A DNA stretch of 64,000 nt from Rhizobiaceae bacterium (GCA_017644005.1 JAEPMJ010000002.1:248001-312000), one strand, 5' to 3'; counted from the stretch's first letter, positions 36,680-46,219 are shown. The notes: generated by a model not told the origin, from the letters alone. A program made the numbers and translations.

Positions 36680-38715
36680 GGGCGTCCGGTAGCGGCTATG
36701 TTCGCCCCGCGAGCCGTAATCCCAACCATGCGCGTCAATGCATCCACCGCCGCCATATATTGCGGTGACGAGGCAGCCGACCGGATGGCTCTTTCCATAA
36801 TCTTCGGATCATCCGACAGAAGCATTTCTGCCGTGTGCCTCAGGACTCTTTCATCCAGTTTCCGTGCGCCCATGCGGGCCGCCCCTGTCAGTGCAGCGGC
36901 AGATATGCCGGTCTGATAGTCTCCCGTCCATGCCCACGTGCCGCCGCCGACAAGACCAGCCTCAATCAACTGCCTGGCCGTAGTCGAATTGCCAAACGCG
37001 CCGCGCAGCGCATCCATGGCGTTTTCAACTCGCACGAAGGCTTCTATTTCCCTCGCCCGTTCACGCCCAAAAGCCATGACCATCTTTTGGCGAGCTTCAG
37101 GAGACCCAAAAATCTGCTGCACCACGTTAACGCGATCTCGCGCATTGGTCGCCCTGTCGATCAATTCGGATGCAAAGCCCGTTTCAAACGCTTCGCGCTC
37201 CGCCTTGTTCATCGAGACGATGCCACGCTTGTACTCCGGCAGCATCCTGTTTGATCGGGCAAAGGCCTTGCCGGCCTCAACGGCGTCATCGGCCCCGAAA
37301 AATGCTGCCGCCCCCTGCCTCGCCGCTCGGTATGCGGGTACGGCCTCGTCCAGCATCGAGACAAGCTGTCGCTTGAGCGACGTGAGATCGCTGGCCAGTG
37401 TCTTGTCCCCGGCCCTGCTGGCTTTCCCAATCTCGCCGTCGAGATTCCGCTTGACCTGATCCCAGAATTGCAGCGTCGGCTTCACGCCGGGTTTCATCGA
37501 AATACCGTTCTCCGTAAAGATGAACGGATTTTGAACCGGCCTGCTTCCTTCCACTGCTGCCCTGTTGGCTCCGCGCGTAGTAGCCAGTCGAGCCGCCCGC
37601 TGCATCGCTGGCGCTCGCATCAATTGCTCGAAGCCTTCATCCCACATTTGCTGCGCGGAAGGGTGGGTGTAAGCCTTGTTGTATGCGCCTCTGTTGGCTG
37701 CCGCCGCCGCGTCCTTCAATTGGGACTGTAGCGCCAGATCGTCCGTTTTCCCCCCTGAAATACGGGAAATCAGTTTCACGATTCGGTTGCCCTGATCGGC
37801 AAAGCGATCAGATACGGCCCGGTGCATCTTATCCCGCGCTTCCGGTGAAAAATTGGCCGATGCACGAGCAAGGGCGCGGGTGGTTTCCCCGCCACGGTCG
37901 GCATTAACGATAGGCTGCTGATTGCGGGCCGCAGCGGCTATATCATCCCCCGAAAGAACATTGCCCGCTGCCCTGTCGGCTTGCATCGCCGAGCCTAAGC
38001 GGTGCGCCGCCTCCGCCGATGGGTTTACAACACTGCGCGTGAGAGAACCCACATATTGCTTGCCCGCACGGTAGAGTTTCTTTGCTCCCGCCCCGACGCC
38101 AGGTATGGCCGCGCCAATGCCCGCCCCCAACAAGGCTGAAACACCGACGTCTGCGGCATCGCCGCCACGAACAGCGGTATCCGCCCCGGCAATGGTAGCG
38201 CCGCTCGCGCCTGACATTCCGATGCGTTGCGGTAACGTGCCCCTCATGCCAAGAGCAGCCGCGCCCCTTCTCGTTCCCGCGACTGGCCCGAGGATCGCTG
38301 TAGTACCGGCAATGTTGCCGGCCAAAGCTGCCCCGGGGTTTTCCTCGATAAGCTGTTTCTGACGCTTTAGAGCCCAGTCGTAGGCTTCGCCGAATGTCGC
38401 GTCCGAGAATGGCGCTATCAACGCAGCCGAGCCTGCCGCAGCGCCCCGCTGCATCAAGGGTCCGATCACCGGAAGATCATTCGCCCCCGCAATGAAGCCA
38501 CCGACCGGGCTGGATTCCCTTTCGACTTCTCCCGTCTCGGGATTGTAGCCCTCAACGCCCGGCGGAATATACTCGGGCGCGTCGTGGCCCCTGTGACCAG
38601 TCACGCCCAACGAGCGCGCAATCTCTTCCACAGTCGCGTTCTGCTCTTCCGGCGATAAGCTCAGGAAAGAGTCATCAACTTTGACCCTCTTCCCCTCAAT
38701 ATTGAGTGTCGGCAT
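36673..38715 (-). CDS. Large internal virion protein (ejection-type)
   Basis: A 680-residue protein, Ala/Gly-rich with several hydrophobic glycine-zipper-like stretches (LAGNIAGTTAILGPVAG, VSALLGAGIGAAIPGVGAG) and long helices (IVKLISRISGGKTDDLALQS). This pattern fits the proteins ejected with DNA by short-tailed phages. The N-terminus (MPTLNIEGKRVKVDDSFLSL) is often seen on podovirus internal proteins of rhizobia. It forms a run with the next two upstream genes. Confidence 0.65.
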   Translation of the reverse strand: MPTLNIEGKRVKVDDSFLSLSPEEQNATVEEIARSLGVTGHRGHDAPEYIPPGVEGYNPETGEVERESSPVGGFIAGANDLPVIGPLMQRGAAAGSAALIAPFSDATFGEAYDWALKRQKQLIEENPGAALAGNIAGTTAILGPVAGTRRGAAALGMRGTLPQRIGMSGASGATIAGADTAVRGGDAADVGVSALLGAGIGAAIPGVGAGAKKLYRAGKQYVGSLTRSVVNPSAEAAHRLGSAMQADRAAGNVLSGDDIAAAARNQQPIVNADRGGETTRALARASANFSPEARDKMHRAVSDRFADQGNRIVKLISRISGGKTDDLALQSQLKDAAAAANRGAYNKAYTHPSAQQMWDEGFEQLMRAPAMQRAARLATTRGANRAAVEGSRPVQNPFIFTENGISMKPGVKPTLQFWDQVKRNLDGEIGKASRAGDKTLASDLTSLKRQLVSMLDEAVPAYRAARQGAAAFFGADDAVEAGKAFARSNRMLPEYKRGIVSMNKAEREAFETGFASELIDRATNARDRVNVVQQIFGSPEARQKMVMAFGRERAREIEAFVRVENAMDALRGAFGNSTTARQLIEAGLVGGGTWAWTGDYQTGISAAALTGAARMGARKLDERVLRHTAEMLLSDDPKIMERAIRSAASSPQYMAAVDALTRMVGITARGANIAATGRPQ

Positions 38716-39804
38716 CTATTCGACGCTCCATTGCACGCCGGAAGATGTGCGATTGCCGGGTGCCATCGAGCCACCCGGAACATAATTGCCGTTGCGCGAG
38801 GCGGCTTCCAGCTTGCGCACGCCCTCTTCAACCGCGCTCACGAACTCATCCAGCGCCGCCTTGAAGTCAGCTTCGTTCTGTGCGGTGTTCATACGGACCA
38901 TTGCCGCTTCGGCCTTTACGCCCTCGACCTCAGTGATCTGACCGCCGCCCTTGAGCATCTGGTATGCCTGGAGGAACGCACCGCCCTGCAACTGGTCAAT
39001 CTTGGCCTGCACACGAGCAGCATCAGCAGACACGTTCGGCAGCCTGGAGTCCACCGGCCCAAGCATGCGCGGCAGATAGGGGTCATTTTTCAGGCTATCG
39101 ACCTGCGCACGCACCTGAGCAGCTGTCTGCCGTGCCGTACCAAGTGAGCTACGCGCATCTGCCGCCGCCTTTGCATCCTCTGTGCCAGCAGCTTTGTCGA
39201 AACTCTCCTGATAGTTTTCCTTGGACTGCTCGCCGACCTTCTCACCGGTGCGCTTATCGTAGAGAAGCCACTTTGTGCCCGCATCGATCTTGTCAATGCC
39301 GGAAGCGACAGACAGTCCGCCTGTATCGATCTTCTTGAACGATCCATCATCCCCGATGGTGCCAAGCACGGTATTGCCACTGTCGTCGGTCATATATACT
39401 GGCGTTTTGGAGTAAGATGCACCATCAGCCCCGCCCTTGCTGAAAGCATGCTGCCACGCCATCTGCACGGGCATCCCGGCAGACACAGCAGCGGCAAGGT
39501 CAGGGCGCGACTTCTGAAGGTAGGCCAGCGTGGCGTTCTGCTGCCGCTGTTCCTCTTCCTTCATCTTCCGCTCCCCCATCGCCTGACCGCCAATCATGAA
39601 GGCGTTGCCGAAGGATTCGCCGGGCGTGCGGCCCATCATCATTGCGCCAGCCATCGGGAGGGCAATCTCAGGCGCAAGCATGCCGCGCAAACGCTGTCCT
39701 GCACCCGCAAAACGTGACGGTGCAGCCAATGGCGCGGGCATTACCGGAGGCTGTTGCAAACCCTGCGCAGGCCCCATGAGCATAGGATTGAGGATATTCA
39801 CCAT
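38716..39804 (-). CDS. Virion protein, probably internal
   Basis: A 362-residue protein. The N-terminus is Pro/Met/Ala-rich (MLMGPAQGLQQPPVMPAPLA), followed by a membrane-active-like segment (IALPMAGAMMMGRTPGESFG) and a coiled, Ala/Gln-rich C-terminal half (RQTAAQVRAQVDSLKN). The position between two other internal-type genes suggests the same injected complex. No family recognised. Confidence 0.6.
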   Translation of the reverse strand: MVNILNPMLMGPAQGLQQPPVMPAPLAAPSRFAGAGQRLRGMLAPEIALPMAGAMMMGRTPGESFGNAFMIGGQAMGERKMKEEEQRQQNATLAYLQKSRPDLAAAVSAGMPVQMAWQHAFSKGGADGASYSKTPVYMTDDSGNTVLGTIGDDGSFKKIDTGGLSVASGIDKIDAGTKWLLYDKRTGEKVGEQSKENYQESFDKAAGTEDAKAAADARSSLGTARQTAAQVRAQVDSLKNDPYLPRMLGPVDSRLPNVSADAARVQAKIDQLQGGAFLQAYQMLKGGGQITEVEGVKAEAAMVRMNTAQNEADFKAALDEFVSAVEEGVRKLEAASRNGNYVPGGSMAPGNRTSSGVQWSVE

Positions 39805-39805
39805 G

Positions 39806-40555
39806 TTAGAAGGGCCTCATAGCGTTTAGCAGTGAAGCGCCGCCGAGTAGACCACCGCCGATCATGCCAAGCGTATTGCGCGGCTGCGTTTCAGAGGCTG
39901 TGCCGCTGCCGGATGAATCCGTGCGGGTATGCGCGAACGGAAGGCCAGCCCCGGCCACGCCCAACAGGCGCTCAAGTTCGATATTCGGCGTCTGACCCAG
40001 CGAAATCAGGTCATAGGCCGACGATCCGGCATTCCCGAGGCCGGTCTGCCCCATGCCGAATATCTGAGCCGCCGCCGCATTCTGGCGATCACGTTCCGTA
40101 TTGTACTGGCTGAGATCAAACCCGGCGAGCGTGTCGGCCACTTCCGAGGCCACATGACCTTGCGCATAGGGTGAGCCGCCCCTGCCCCGCATGGAGGCGG
40201 ACATTGCTGCTTCCGTGGCTGCGTCGGCCTGAATACGATTTCTGATCTGCTCGTAGCCCGGCGCGCTGGTGATATCGAGATAATCGCCTCGCATGGTCGG
40301 CATGAGTGCATCAACCGCACCGCGCTGCTGCGTCGTGAAGCCATCCGCGCCAGTCATGTTGAACGTGTCCATGATGCGGTCGCGTCCGAGGCTCGAATAC
40401 TTGCCCCAATCCGCCGCACCGGCTGTTTTCCTGTAGTTCGCCAGGGCATCGCTGAACGCCGTATCGTACAGCTTCTGCGTCTGCGAATACGGCGCGGCCT
40501 GCGAGGCAGTCTGGCTCGTGTTCGTGTTTTCCTGTTTGGTCGTGTTGTCGCCCAT
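39806..40555 (-). CDS. Virion protein of unknown function
   Basis: A 249-residue protein. Gln/Thr/Ser-rich N-terminus, a helical Ala/Arg-rich middle (IRNRIQADAATEAAMSASMR) with a Gly patch, and a hydrophobic C-terminal stretch (LGMIGGGLLGGASLLNAM). It resembles small internal or ejection proteins. The start ATG overlaps the upstream TGA; a GTG just before it is an alternative. Confidence 0.6.
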   Translation of the reverse strand: MGDNTTKQENTNTSQTASQAAPYSQTQKLYDTAFSDALANYRKTAGAADWGKYSSLGRDRIMDTFNMTGADGFTTQQRGAVDALMPTMRGDYLDITSAPGYEQIRNRIQADAATEAAMSASMRGRGGSPYAQGHVASEVADTLAGFDLSQYNTERDRQNAAAAQIFGMGQTGLGNAGSSAYDLISLGQTPNIELERLLGVAGAGLPFAHTRTDSSGSGTASETQPRNTLGMIGGGLLGGASLLNAMRPF

Positions 40556-40950
40556 CACTTAACCTCGAAGGTCTGCCGGATTACCCGAGCCGTGGGGAAA
40601 AGCCGCCTGTAGGCAGCCGGTCCCGAAAAGATTGCCGTATCCGTGCCGCAGAGATTTCCAAGCGCCCTGACTGCATCCATGAACTCGTCACGCCATGTTC
40701 TGAAATCATCGCCCCAGAAGGCGATTACATTGATCTTCGGCCCGTCCGCCCACTGCTCCGTTACGCAGATCGCAGCGCCCCGAATTTCTTCATCGAAGGC
40801 GATGAGTAGATGTCCATTTCCGGTCCTTGCCCGCTGGTACAAATCAGCCAGCGTGAAGTTCCCGGCGCGCTTGCAGACTTTTCCGAAGCCATTCGCGAGT
40901 TTGGGCCAGAAGCGGTCAACGTCCGAAACCGGAACAATCTGGAAATTCAT
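40555..40950 (-). CDS. GNAT-like small virion protein
   Basis: A 131-residue protein with the outline of a GNAT acetyltransferase fold: a helix pair (LADLYQRARTGNG), strands HLLIAFDEEIRGAAICVTEQ and INVIAFWG, then a helix (WRDEFMDAVRALGNL). A clear acetyl-CoA loop (Q/RxxGxG/A) is not evident. T7 gp13-type core proteins have a comparable size, so a structural rather than enzymatic role is likely. Coupled by ATGA to the upstream gene. Confidence 0.55.
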   Translation of the reverse strand: MNFQIVPVSDVDRFWPKLANGFGKVCKRAGNFTLADLYQRARTGNGHLLIAFDEEIRGAAICVTEQWADGPKINVIAFWGDDFRTWRDEFMDAVRALGNLCGTDTAIFSGPAAYRRLFPTARVIRQTFEVK

Positions 40951-41297
40951 TCGACCACGTAGGCCGCATTGACGTGCAGGAAGTTCCCTGTCTCTGCCGT
41001 CACGGCGAGAATGTAGTTGTGGGGCAGGATGATCGGGCGCGGCAGCCCATCAAGCGCATTGCCGGAATTGGCGGTAATGGTGCCCTTCCAGAGCACTTTG
41101 TAAGAGCTGCCGTTGTCGGGCGAGATTTCGACAGTCAGCAGTTTGTTGGACGCACCGTCATTCGTCGCCCCGATATCGCCGACCTTCCAGGTCTCGCCCT
41201 GCTTATTGTTGGAAAGCAGTGTCGTTCGGCTGCTGGTCGTAAGATCGACATTTGCAATAGGCTGCGGGCTGCCTGACAGGACGAACAACGTGGTCAT
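40947..41297 (-). CDS. Small beta-rich phage structural protein
   Basis: A 116-residue protein, almost all beta-type sequence (LLTVEISPDNGSSYKVLWKG, IILPHNYILAVTAETGNFLH). Probably a tail or head accessory protein. ATGA overlap with the upstream tail protein gene. Confidence 0.6.
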   Translation of the reverse strand: MTTLFVLSGSPQPIANVDLTTSSRTTLLSNNKQGETWKVGDIGATNDGASNKLLTVEISPDNGSSYKVLWKGTITANSGNALDGLPRPIILPHNYILAVTAETGNFLHVNAAYVVE

Positions 41298-43114
41298 ATG
41301 TTGCCGTCCCTGGATACGCGAACCGGCGCAATTGCGGTGATGAAGCTCCAGTCGGTCCCGGCTGGGATCGTCGCCTCAAATCCATGAAGAAGCGCCGACT
41401 TGCGGAAATTGACCATGCCTGTACGCGCATGCTGCGAAACCGCAGCGCCTTGGATTCTGGTCCCACCGTGCCAATGCGATGTCGTCTGCTTGACTGTTAT
41501 GCCGGTAGCGTCTGTCACCACCCGCATTTCGTGCGGTGTCGTGTGGCCCGGTCCAAACTGGACATCTGCCGTGGTGACGGTTGCCTTAAGATAGGGGCCG
41601 GAGAAGATGCCGAGCTTGTTATCCGTATCCCAGCCGTTCAGCGTCGGTCTGCCGCCCTGCAATAGCCTGGCATCGAAAGCAATGTCAGCATCATTTATCG
41701 AGGCATAAAGCGCATCCAGGCCGTCTATCGTCACTGCTGCCGTAGCCATGGCTGAAAGGTCGGAAACGTTCTGGTCCGAATAGCACCAGCGACGGTGAAA
41801 ATAGTTGTACCCAAGCAGCGCCTTGGTGCCGTCCGTCTTCTGGTACTGCCACCACACGATATCCCGGAATGGATCGTTCATGCCGACGACTTCGGGGAGA
41901 TAGGTCAGGTCCAGCTCGTCGCCGGAGAGGAACCAGCCGTCCACGTCCTCGATTTCGCCGATTGGCTCCGCGTTCGGCCCCATGAAAAAGCCCTTCTCGG
42001 ACAGCCAGGCGAAGTTGTTTGTCGAGATATTGACGATGGAAAGCGGAGAAATCGCCCCGATTGCCGGGTTCAGAATATCCATGTTGAAGGCGCTGGTGAT
42101 GTCGCCGTTTCGAATCTGTGTGCGGATCATGTCGCGCTGGAAAACGATAGCGCCGTTCTGCGAACCGATGCCGCCCTGCACTTCATTGCCCGACTGGAAT
42201 ATCTGGGACGAAGAACCCCGGCTGCCTTCCGTCCAGTTCGACCTGTCCCGTATGGCCGACCAGCGAATTTCGTTCGGGCTGTCTGCGGTGTGGCCTAGTA
42301 CAAGGTGTTCGCCGGCGGTCCACACATATTTGGCGTTCGGCGCGTTCGATTCGGCGGCGAAATTGGAGCCGCTATCGACATCGATATAGAGCAAGCCGTC
42401 ATTGATATTCGTGGCGACCAGTTCTGTACCGTAGATATCGAAATCCCATCGATCACCCTCGGGCACATTGTAACTGGCCAACGCCTGCACGGTAACATCG
42501 TCCACATTGAGCGTGGTCGTGCCGACCGCCTCGAGCTCAAACGTGGTATTGCCCGTCACGGCGGTTAGATATTCGGTGTAGGTGCCGTCCGCCGTGCGCG
42601 ACGTTCCATTGACCGATGTCCCGCCCGAAATGACGGGGCGAACACCGCCCGCCGAATACCCCGAGACGGTGAAAACCACCTTGTAGATTGTGCCTGCGCT
42701 GAACGACTGTGCCTGAGACAGCGATTCCCCGTCCGGCGAGGCGGTGAACGTGCCGACCCCTGCGGCAATTGTGACGTTTGTGCCCTTGGTCCAATCGCTG
42801 TCTGTGGCAAACCCGCCATTCGTCACCTGATCGGCCGAAAGCGCCGACACATGATCCCAGGTATACGGAACCGATGACGTGTTCATTTTGTAGAGCTTGT
42901 CGGTCGTGCCCGCATAGATGGCGAAAGAACCGGCAGACGTGCGGACCAGAATGCTGCCCTTGGGTGTTGATGCCAGCGCCTCGGTAATCGCCACAAGCGA
43001 AGACAGCGGCCCCCAGCCGTCCTTGATGGGCACAACGTTGATTGCCGTGGTAGACGCCAGCAGCGCGTAACGGCTTCGCGCGGGCTGGAACGGGCCGAAG
43101 GGGATGGGCTGCAT
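41294..43114 (-). CDS. Tail hub/stabilisation-type protein with inserted carbohydrate-binding-like domain
   Basis: A 606-residue protein. The first 95 residues and those after 215 look like one beta-propeller-like protein of the P22 gp10 or tail-nozzle kind (PIPFGPFQPARSRYALLAST, LVLGHTADSPNEIRWSAIRD, FAWLSEKGFFMGPNAEPIGE). Between them (about 98-212) is a jelly-roll-like insert: NGGFATDSDWTKGT, AGTIYKVVFTVSGYSAGGVR and TTFELEAVGTTTLNVDDVTV. That pattern is typical of carbohydrate-binding modules. TGATG overlap with the upstream adaptor gene. Confidence 0.7.
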   Translation of the reverse strand: MQPIPFGPFQPARSRYALLASTTAINVVPIKDGWGPLSSLVAITEALASTPKGSILVRTSAGSFAIYAGTTDKLYKMNTSSVPYTWDHVSALSADQVTNGGFATDSDWTKGTNVTIAAGVGTFTASPDGESLSQAQSFSAGTIYKVVFTVSGYSAGGVRPVISGGTSVNGTSRTADGTYTEYLTAVTGNTTFELEAVGTTTLNVDDVTVQALASYNVPEGDRWDFDIYGTELVATNINDGLLYIDVDSGSNFAAESNAPNAKYVWTAGEHLVLGHTADSPNEIRWSAIRDRSNWTEGSRGSSSQIFQSGNEVQGGIGSQNGAIVFQRDMIRTQIRNGDITSAFNMDILNPAIGAISPLSIVNISTNNFAWLSEKGFFMGPNAEPIGEIEDVDGWFLSGDELDLTYLPEVVGMNDPFRDIVWWQYQKTDGTKALLGYNYFHRRWCYSDQNVSDLSAMATAAVTIDGLDALYASINDADIAFDARLLQGGRPTLNGWDTDNKLGIFSGPYLKATVTTADVQFGPGHTTPHEMRVVTDATGITVKQTTSHWHGGTRIQGAAVSQHARTGMVNFRKSALLHGFEATIPAGTDWSFITAIAPVRVSRDGNI

Positions 43115-43746
43115 CAGAAAGCGGTCGCTTCAAGGTAGCCTGGCGCAACCCGATCTTCGGTTTCGCTCATGAGGCGTTGGAATTCCTGCTTCTCCGCAAC
43201 ATGCATCGCTGCGGCGAGGTCGTAATCGCGGGTCTTTCTCAGAGCCAGTTCGGCTGTCGCCCGGGAACGGATGAGTTGATAGCCATGTGTCATCCACACA
43301 TTATCCGCCTCGGCGTCAGACGCAGGGGCTGCCTTGCGGATATGGCCCATCATGCGGATGGTGTAAGCCGCATCCGGGATCGCATAGAGCCCTATTGTGC
43401 TGTCGAAATAGCTGTAGCAGTCCGGCTCGCCGGAATCCGCGTTGCTATCTGCCAGCAACTCGAATTCTACAGGATCGATCCAATACAGTTCACGGTTGTC
43501 GCCATCCACGGTGATGACCAGCCCGTCCAATTTGACGAATTCGGGAATTGCGCTGTCATCCGAAGATGAATAGCGCGCCTGAGCAGCCACCGTGGCAAAC
43601 GTCTCGCTGCGCGTTTCGTTGAACCAGAAGCGCTTGTTCTGGTAAAAGGTGATAGCGCGCGTGATCGCATCGGCGATTTGCGACGTGCGGTCGCTTCTCG
43701 CCAGATCGTCGGCAATATCAGCCTTGAGTGTTGCCAGCGTTGTCAT
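43114..43746 (-). CDS. Head-tail adaptor protein
   Basis: A 210-residue, mostly helical protein. The N-terminus (LATLKADIADDLARSDRTSQ, AITRAITFYQNKRFWFNE) and the middle LDGLVITVDGDNRELYWIDP match the phage adaptor family that lies between portal and tail in short-tailed phages. It probably forms the ring below the portal. Confidence 0.75.
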   Translation of the reverse strand: MTTLATLKADIADDLARSDRTSQIADAITRAITFYQNKRFWFNETRSETFATVAAQARYSSSDDSAIPEFVKLDGLVITVDGDNRELYWIDPVEFELLADSNADSGEPDCYSYFDSTIGLYAIPDAAYTIRMMGHIRKAAPASDAEADNVWMTHGYQLIRSRATAELALRKTRDYDLAAAMHVAEKQEFQRLMSETEDRVAPGYLEATAF

Positions 43747-43900
43747 GGCCGCCCTTGCAGTGCTTCACGTGAAAATGACCGCCCCGGCCAAGCTTGCGTC
43801 CGCATTTGGGGCATGCAGAAAGGGGCGGGGATTGCTCCCCGCCCGCTCGTTTGGGCTCGCTGAAATCCACCAGCGACCAGTCGGTATCGTAGTCCGACAT
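43718..43900 (-). CDS. Small zinc-finger-like phage protein
   Basis: A 60-residue frame with CPKCGRKLGRGGHFHVKHCK, enough ligands for one zinc. It starts in a TGATG overlap with the upstream gene and overlaps the adaptor start. Caution: a 9-bp GC-rich hairpin (43823-43843) lies inside, so part of this stretch may instead be a terminator between two late genes. Confidence 0.5.
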   Translation of the reverse strand: MSDYDTDWSLVDFSEPKRAGGEQSPPLSACPKCGRKLGRGGHFHVKHCKGGHDNAGNTQG

Positions 43901-44421
43901 CAGCTGAAGACCGCCGCCGCAGTGGACATGACGGTGCCGGAAACATACCAGTACGTCCCGTCACTGATCATTCGAATCCACGTGCCGCCCTGCGGGAGAT
44001 TGACCTGAAGCTGATCGTCGTCAGACTGATCGGCAACAACAGCCGCTACCGTAGCGGGGGCGGCGTCGGTATCCACCATCAGGACGCCGCCATAGAACAG
44101 GTCGGCGGTGTCGTCCGCTGCGAATATCCAGTCATGGCCGTCAGCCGCGCCGACCGATGCCATGAACAGGAATTCTAGCCCGGCAGATGGTGCGGGGAGC
44201 GTGAATGTCCGATCTGCCGAGACGTTCGCAATGACGTGCGTCTTGCCGCTGTTCGCCGCCAGCACAGTGTAGTCGGCGTCAGCAATGGTGACATAACGCC
44301 CGCTCACATCCGCAGCGGCATTGATTTCAGCGGCTGTTGCGGTGACTTGCGAGCCGTCCAGATAGAGGCTTTCAACCCAGACATCGGAATCTTTGTAGAG
44401 GTCGTGTTTGCCAGTAGCCAT
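43900..44421 (-). CDS. Phage structural protein, capsid-decoration-like
   Basis: A 173-residue protein of beta-type composition (YVTIADADYTVLAANSGKTH, TFTLPAPSAGLEFLFMASV, WIRMISDGTYWYVSG). The last part resembles the small beta domains in head-decoration or fibre proteins. GGAG before the ATG. Location two genes after the capsid suggests a surface role. Confidence 0.6.
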   Translation of the reverse strand: MATGKHDLYKDSDVWVESLYLDGSQVTATAAEINAAADVSGRYVTIADADYTVLAANSGKTHVIANVSADRTFTLPAPSAGLEFLFMASVGAADGHDWIFAADDTADLFYGGVLMVDTDAAPATVAAVVADQSDDDQLQVNLPQGGTWIRMISDGTYWYVSGTVMSTAAAVFS

Positions 44422-44444
44422 GTGAGTTCTCCTTGATCGTTAGG

Positions 44445-44464
44445 AGGCGGGCCGGAGCCCGCCT
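44445..44464. other. GC-rich hairpin between capsid-region genes
   Basis: AGGCGGGC pairs with GCCCGCCT over a 4-base loop. It lies in the 52-base gap between two late genes, without a T tract on either strand. It may act as a weak terminator or an mRNA-stability stem that sets the ratio of capsid accessory proteins. Confidence 0.4.
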
Positions 44465-44473
44465 CACATGCCG

Positions 44474-44911
44474 CTACTGATCGCGCGGCACGATGTACTG
44501 GAGGAAAACGACAGCTTCGCCAGCAGTCCCGTCGCCGGTGGGTGCAGTCGTGAAATTGCACGTCACTTTGCGGGCTGAGGTCGAGTAATCGTTCGCCGTT
44601 GCCAGGTCATCGAACGCTGTGGTTGCCGCCGAGTTCATGTCACAGGCGGAGTGGAACAGGTCATCGTCGGAACCATCGACGCCCACATCCAGATCGTCTG
44701 CCGTGGTATCGTTGAACCCCGTGATCACCTTGACGCCGCCAGACGTGACAATCGCGTGCGGAGGCAACCAGCCAACCGTCACAGTGGCGTTGCCCGTGCC
44801 GGCACCCGTCCCCGCTGAGTTGAGGGAGGTGTAGGTCACGGTCTTGGCCAGAAAGTGCGTCTGGTTGGTCTCGTAGCGCTGGCCAGTATCACCAGCAGTA
44901 TTGGTAGCCAT
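44474..44911 (-). CDS. Phage structural protein near the capsid gene
   Basis: A 145-residue protein, Thr/Ala/Gly-rich and beta-type (ATVTVGWLPPHAIVTSGGVK, FNDTTADDLDVGVDGSDDDL). Probably head decoration or stabilisation: it is the gene directly after the major capsid protein, has a strong GGAGG site and should be made in quantity. Confidence 0.65.
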   Translation of the reverse strand: MATNTAGDTGQRYETNQTHFLAKTVTYTSLNSAGTGAGTGNATVTVGWLPPHAIVTSGGVKVITGFNDTTADDLDVGVDGSDDDLFHSACDMNSAATTAFDDLATANDYSTSARKVTCNFTTAPTGDGTAGEAVVFLQYIVPRDQ

Positions 44912-44923
44912 TTGTCAGCCTCC

Positions 44924-46039
44924 TTAGCTGGTGTGAGCCGCAGCATAGGAAGACACGACAACGGTGCCGAAGTCGGCGCTGTTGAACTGGGTCTTCTTCA
45001 TGCCGAAGATGGACATCACCGAGACTTCGAGCTTGCGCTTGTGATCAAGCAGCTCTTCGTTCCAGCTGTAGTCCGTTTCGCCGCCATCCTTGGACGTGGC
45101 CATGGCGCACGCCTGAGCGCCGAGCAGAACCGCGCGGCGGGTGTTGGCAACCGAAGTCGTCGGGGTGCTGGAATTCGCGCCCAGAGTGACGTGGTTGGCC
45201 TTTTTCAGGATGACGTTGTTGTGCTCGCCGAGCGCATCCGTATAGATCGGATTTTTCGACGCAGCACCGTTTGCCAGCGCGGCCTTCTGGATATCCAGCC
45301 ACTGTCCAGTGGACGTGTTGGTGCGCAGGTCTGTGACCTGATAGGGATGCAGGTACATGCAGTACTTGCCGCCCGAAATGTCCCGGCCATCGTCGTAACC
45401 TTCGACGTTGATCGGGCGCACAGGGTTCGACTGCGTTTCCGCAACTTCGCGGGCGATATCGACCATACGCAGCGTGAACACGTCGTCGCTGCCAAGGTTT
45501 TCGTCGCCATCGGAGTTGTTGTTGGCAGCATCCACCCAGACCTGACGGCCCGAACTCGGTGCGATGATTGCGTTGTTGCCGCGATACTTCGCCCGCGTCT
45601 CTGGCGTGTAGCCGCAGACATGGTTGAAGAACACCGTCGAAAGGCGCTTCGACCACCATGCGCGAAGACCCATGCGGGCAGCATCACGCAGATTGAACGG
45701 AACGCGCTGCTCGTCAATCGAACGGCCTTTGTTGGGAATGCCAACGACATGGCCCAGCTCGTTGATGACAATCGCATCCGAATAGATCGAAAGCGACTCG
45801 CCGTTGCCCTCGGCAATTTCAGCTTCAGTGAAGCCGTCGCCGGTGAGTTCGGTCATGAGGGAGAATGTCACCTGATCGCCCGGTGACTTGGATGTCTCCG
45901 ACTTCAGGTGAATGATGGAATTCGCGGATTCGCCGATAAGCGAGGAAATGTCGGTTCGATAGACAATCTGGAAACCGAGACGCTTCGCCCACAGCTTCAC
46001 CGCATTGGCGTCGTTGACGCCAAAGGTGGTCGTTGCCAT
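44924..46039 (-). CDS. Major capsid protein, N4-gp56 family
   Basis: A 371-residue HK97-fold capsid protein of the N4 gp56 family. Landmarks are VKLWAKRLGFQIVYRTDISS, PGDQVTFSLMTELTGDGF, RVPFNLRDAARMGLRAWWSK and the P-domain to C-terminal stretch YCMYLHPYQVTDLRT. GGAG lies before the ATG. The scaffold gene precedes it and putative decoration genes follow. Confidence 0.9.
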   Translation of the reverse strand: MATTTFGVNDANAVKLWAKRLGFQIVYRTDISSLIGESANSIIHLKSETSKSPGDQVTFSLMTELTGDGFTEAEIAEGNGESLSIYSDAIVINELGHVVGIPNKGRSIDEQRVPFNLRDAARMGLRAWWSKRLSTVFFNHVCGYTPETRAKYRGNNAIIAPSSGRQVWVDAANNNSDGDENLGSDDVFTLRMVDIAREVAETQSNPVRPINVEGYDDGRDISGGKYCMYLHPYQVTDLRTNTSTGQWLDIQKAALANGAASKNPIYTDALGEHNNVILKKANHVTLGANSSTPTTSVANTRRAVLLGAQACAMATSKDGGETDYSWNEELLDHKRKLEVSVMSIFGMKKTQFNSADFGTVVVSSYAAAHTS

Positions 46040-46219
46040 TGGATGGCTCCTGTTGCTGTAAAGGTTTGGGTTTGCGCCGTGCGATAACGCCCGCTAGGCA
46101 AGGCGAAGCATCAATATCGGATGATGCACCCGAGGGTGTGCCGGGATGACGGACCCGGCGACCGAAGCATGAATTTTAGGCCGTCATACGTAGGCCATCA
46201 CGGACGGGACTTGGCAGGA

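Noticed and set aside
43823..43843. GC-rich 9-bp hairpin as a firm terminator
   Set aside because: There is only a weak CCTTTCT after the stem on the minus strand and it lies inside a small possible gene, so it is mentioned there but not called.
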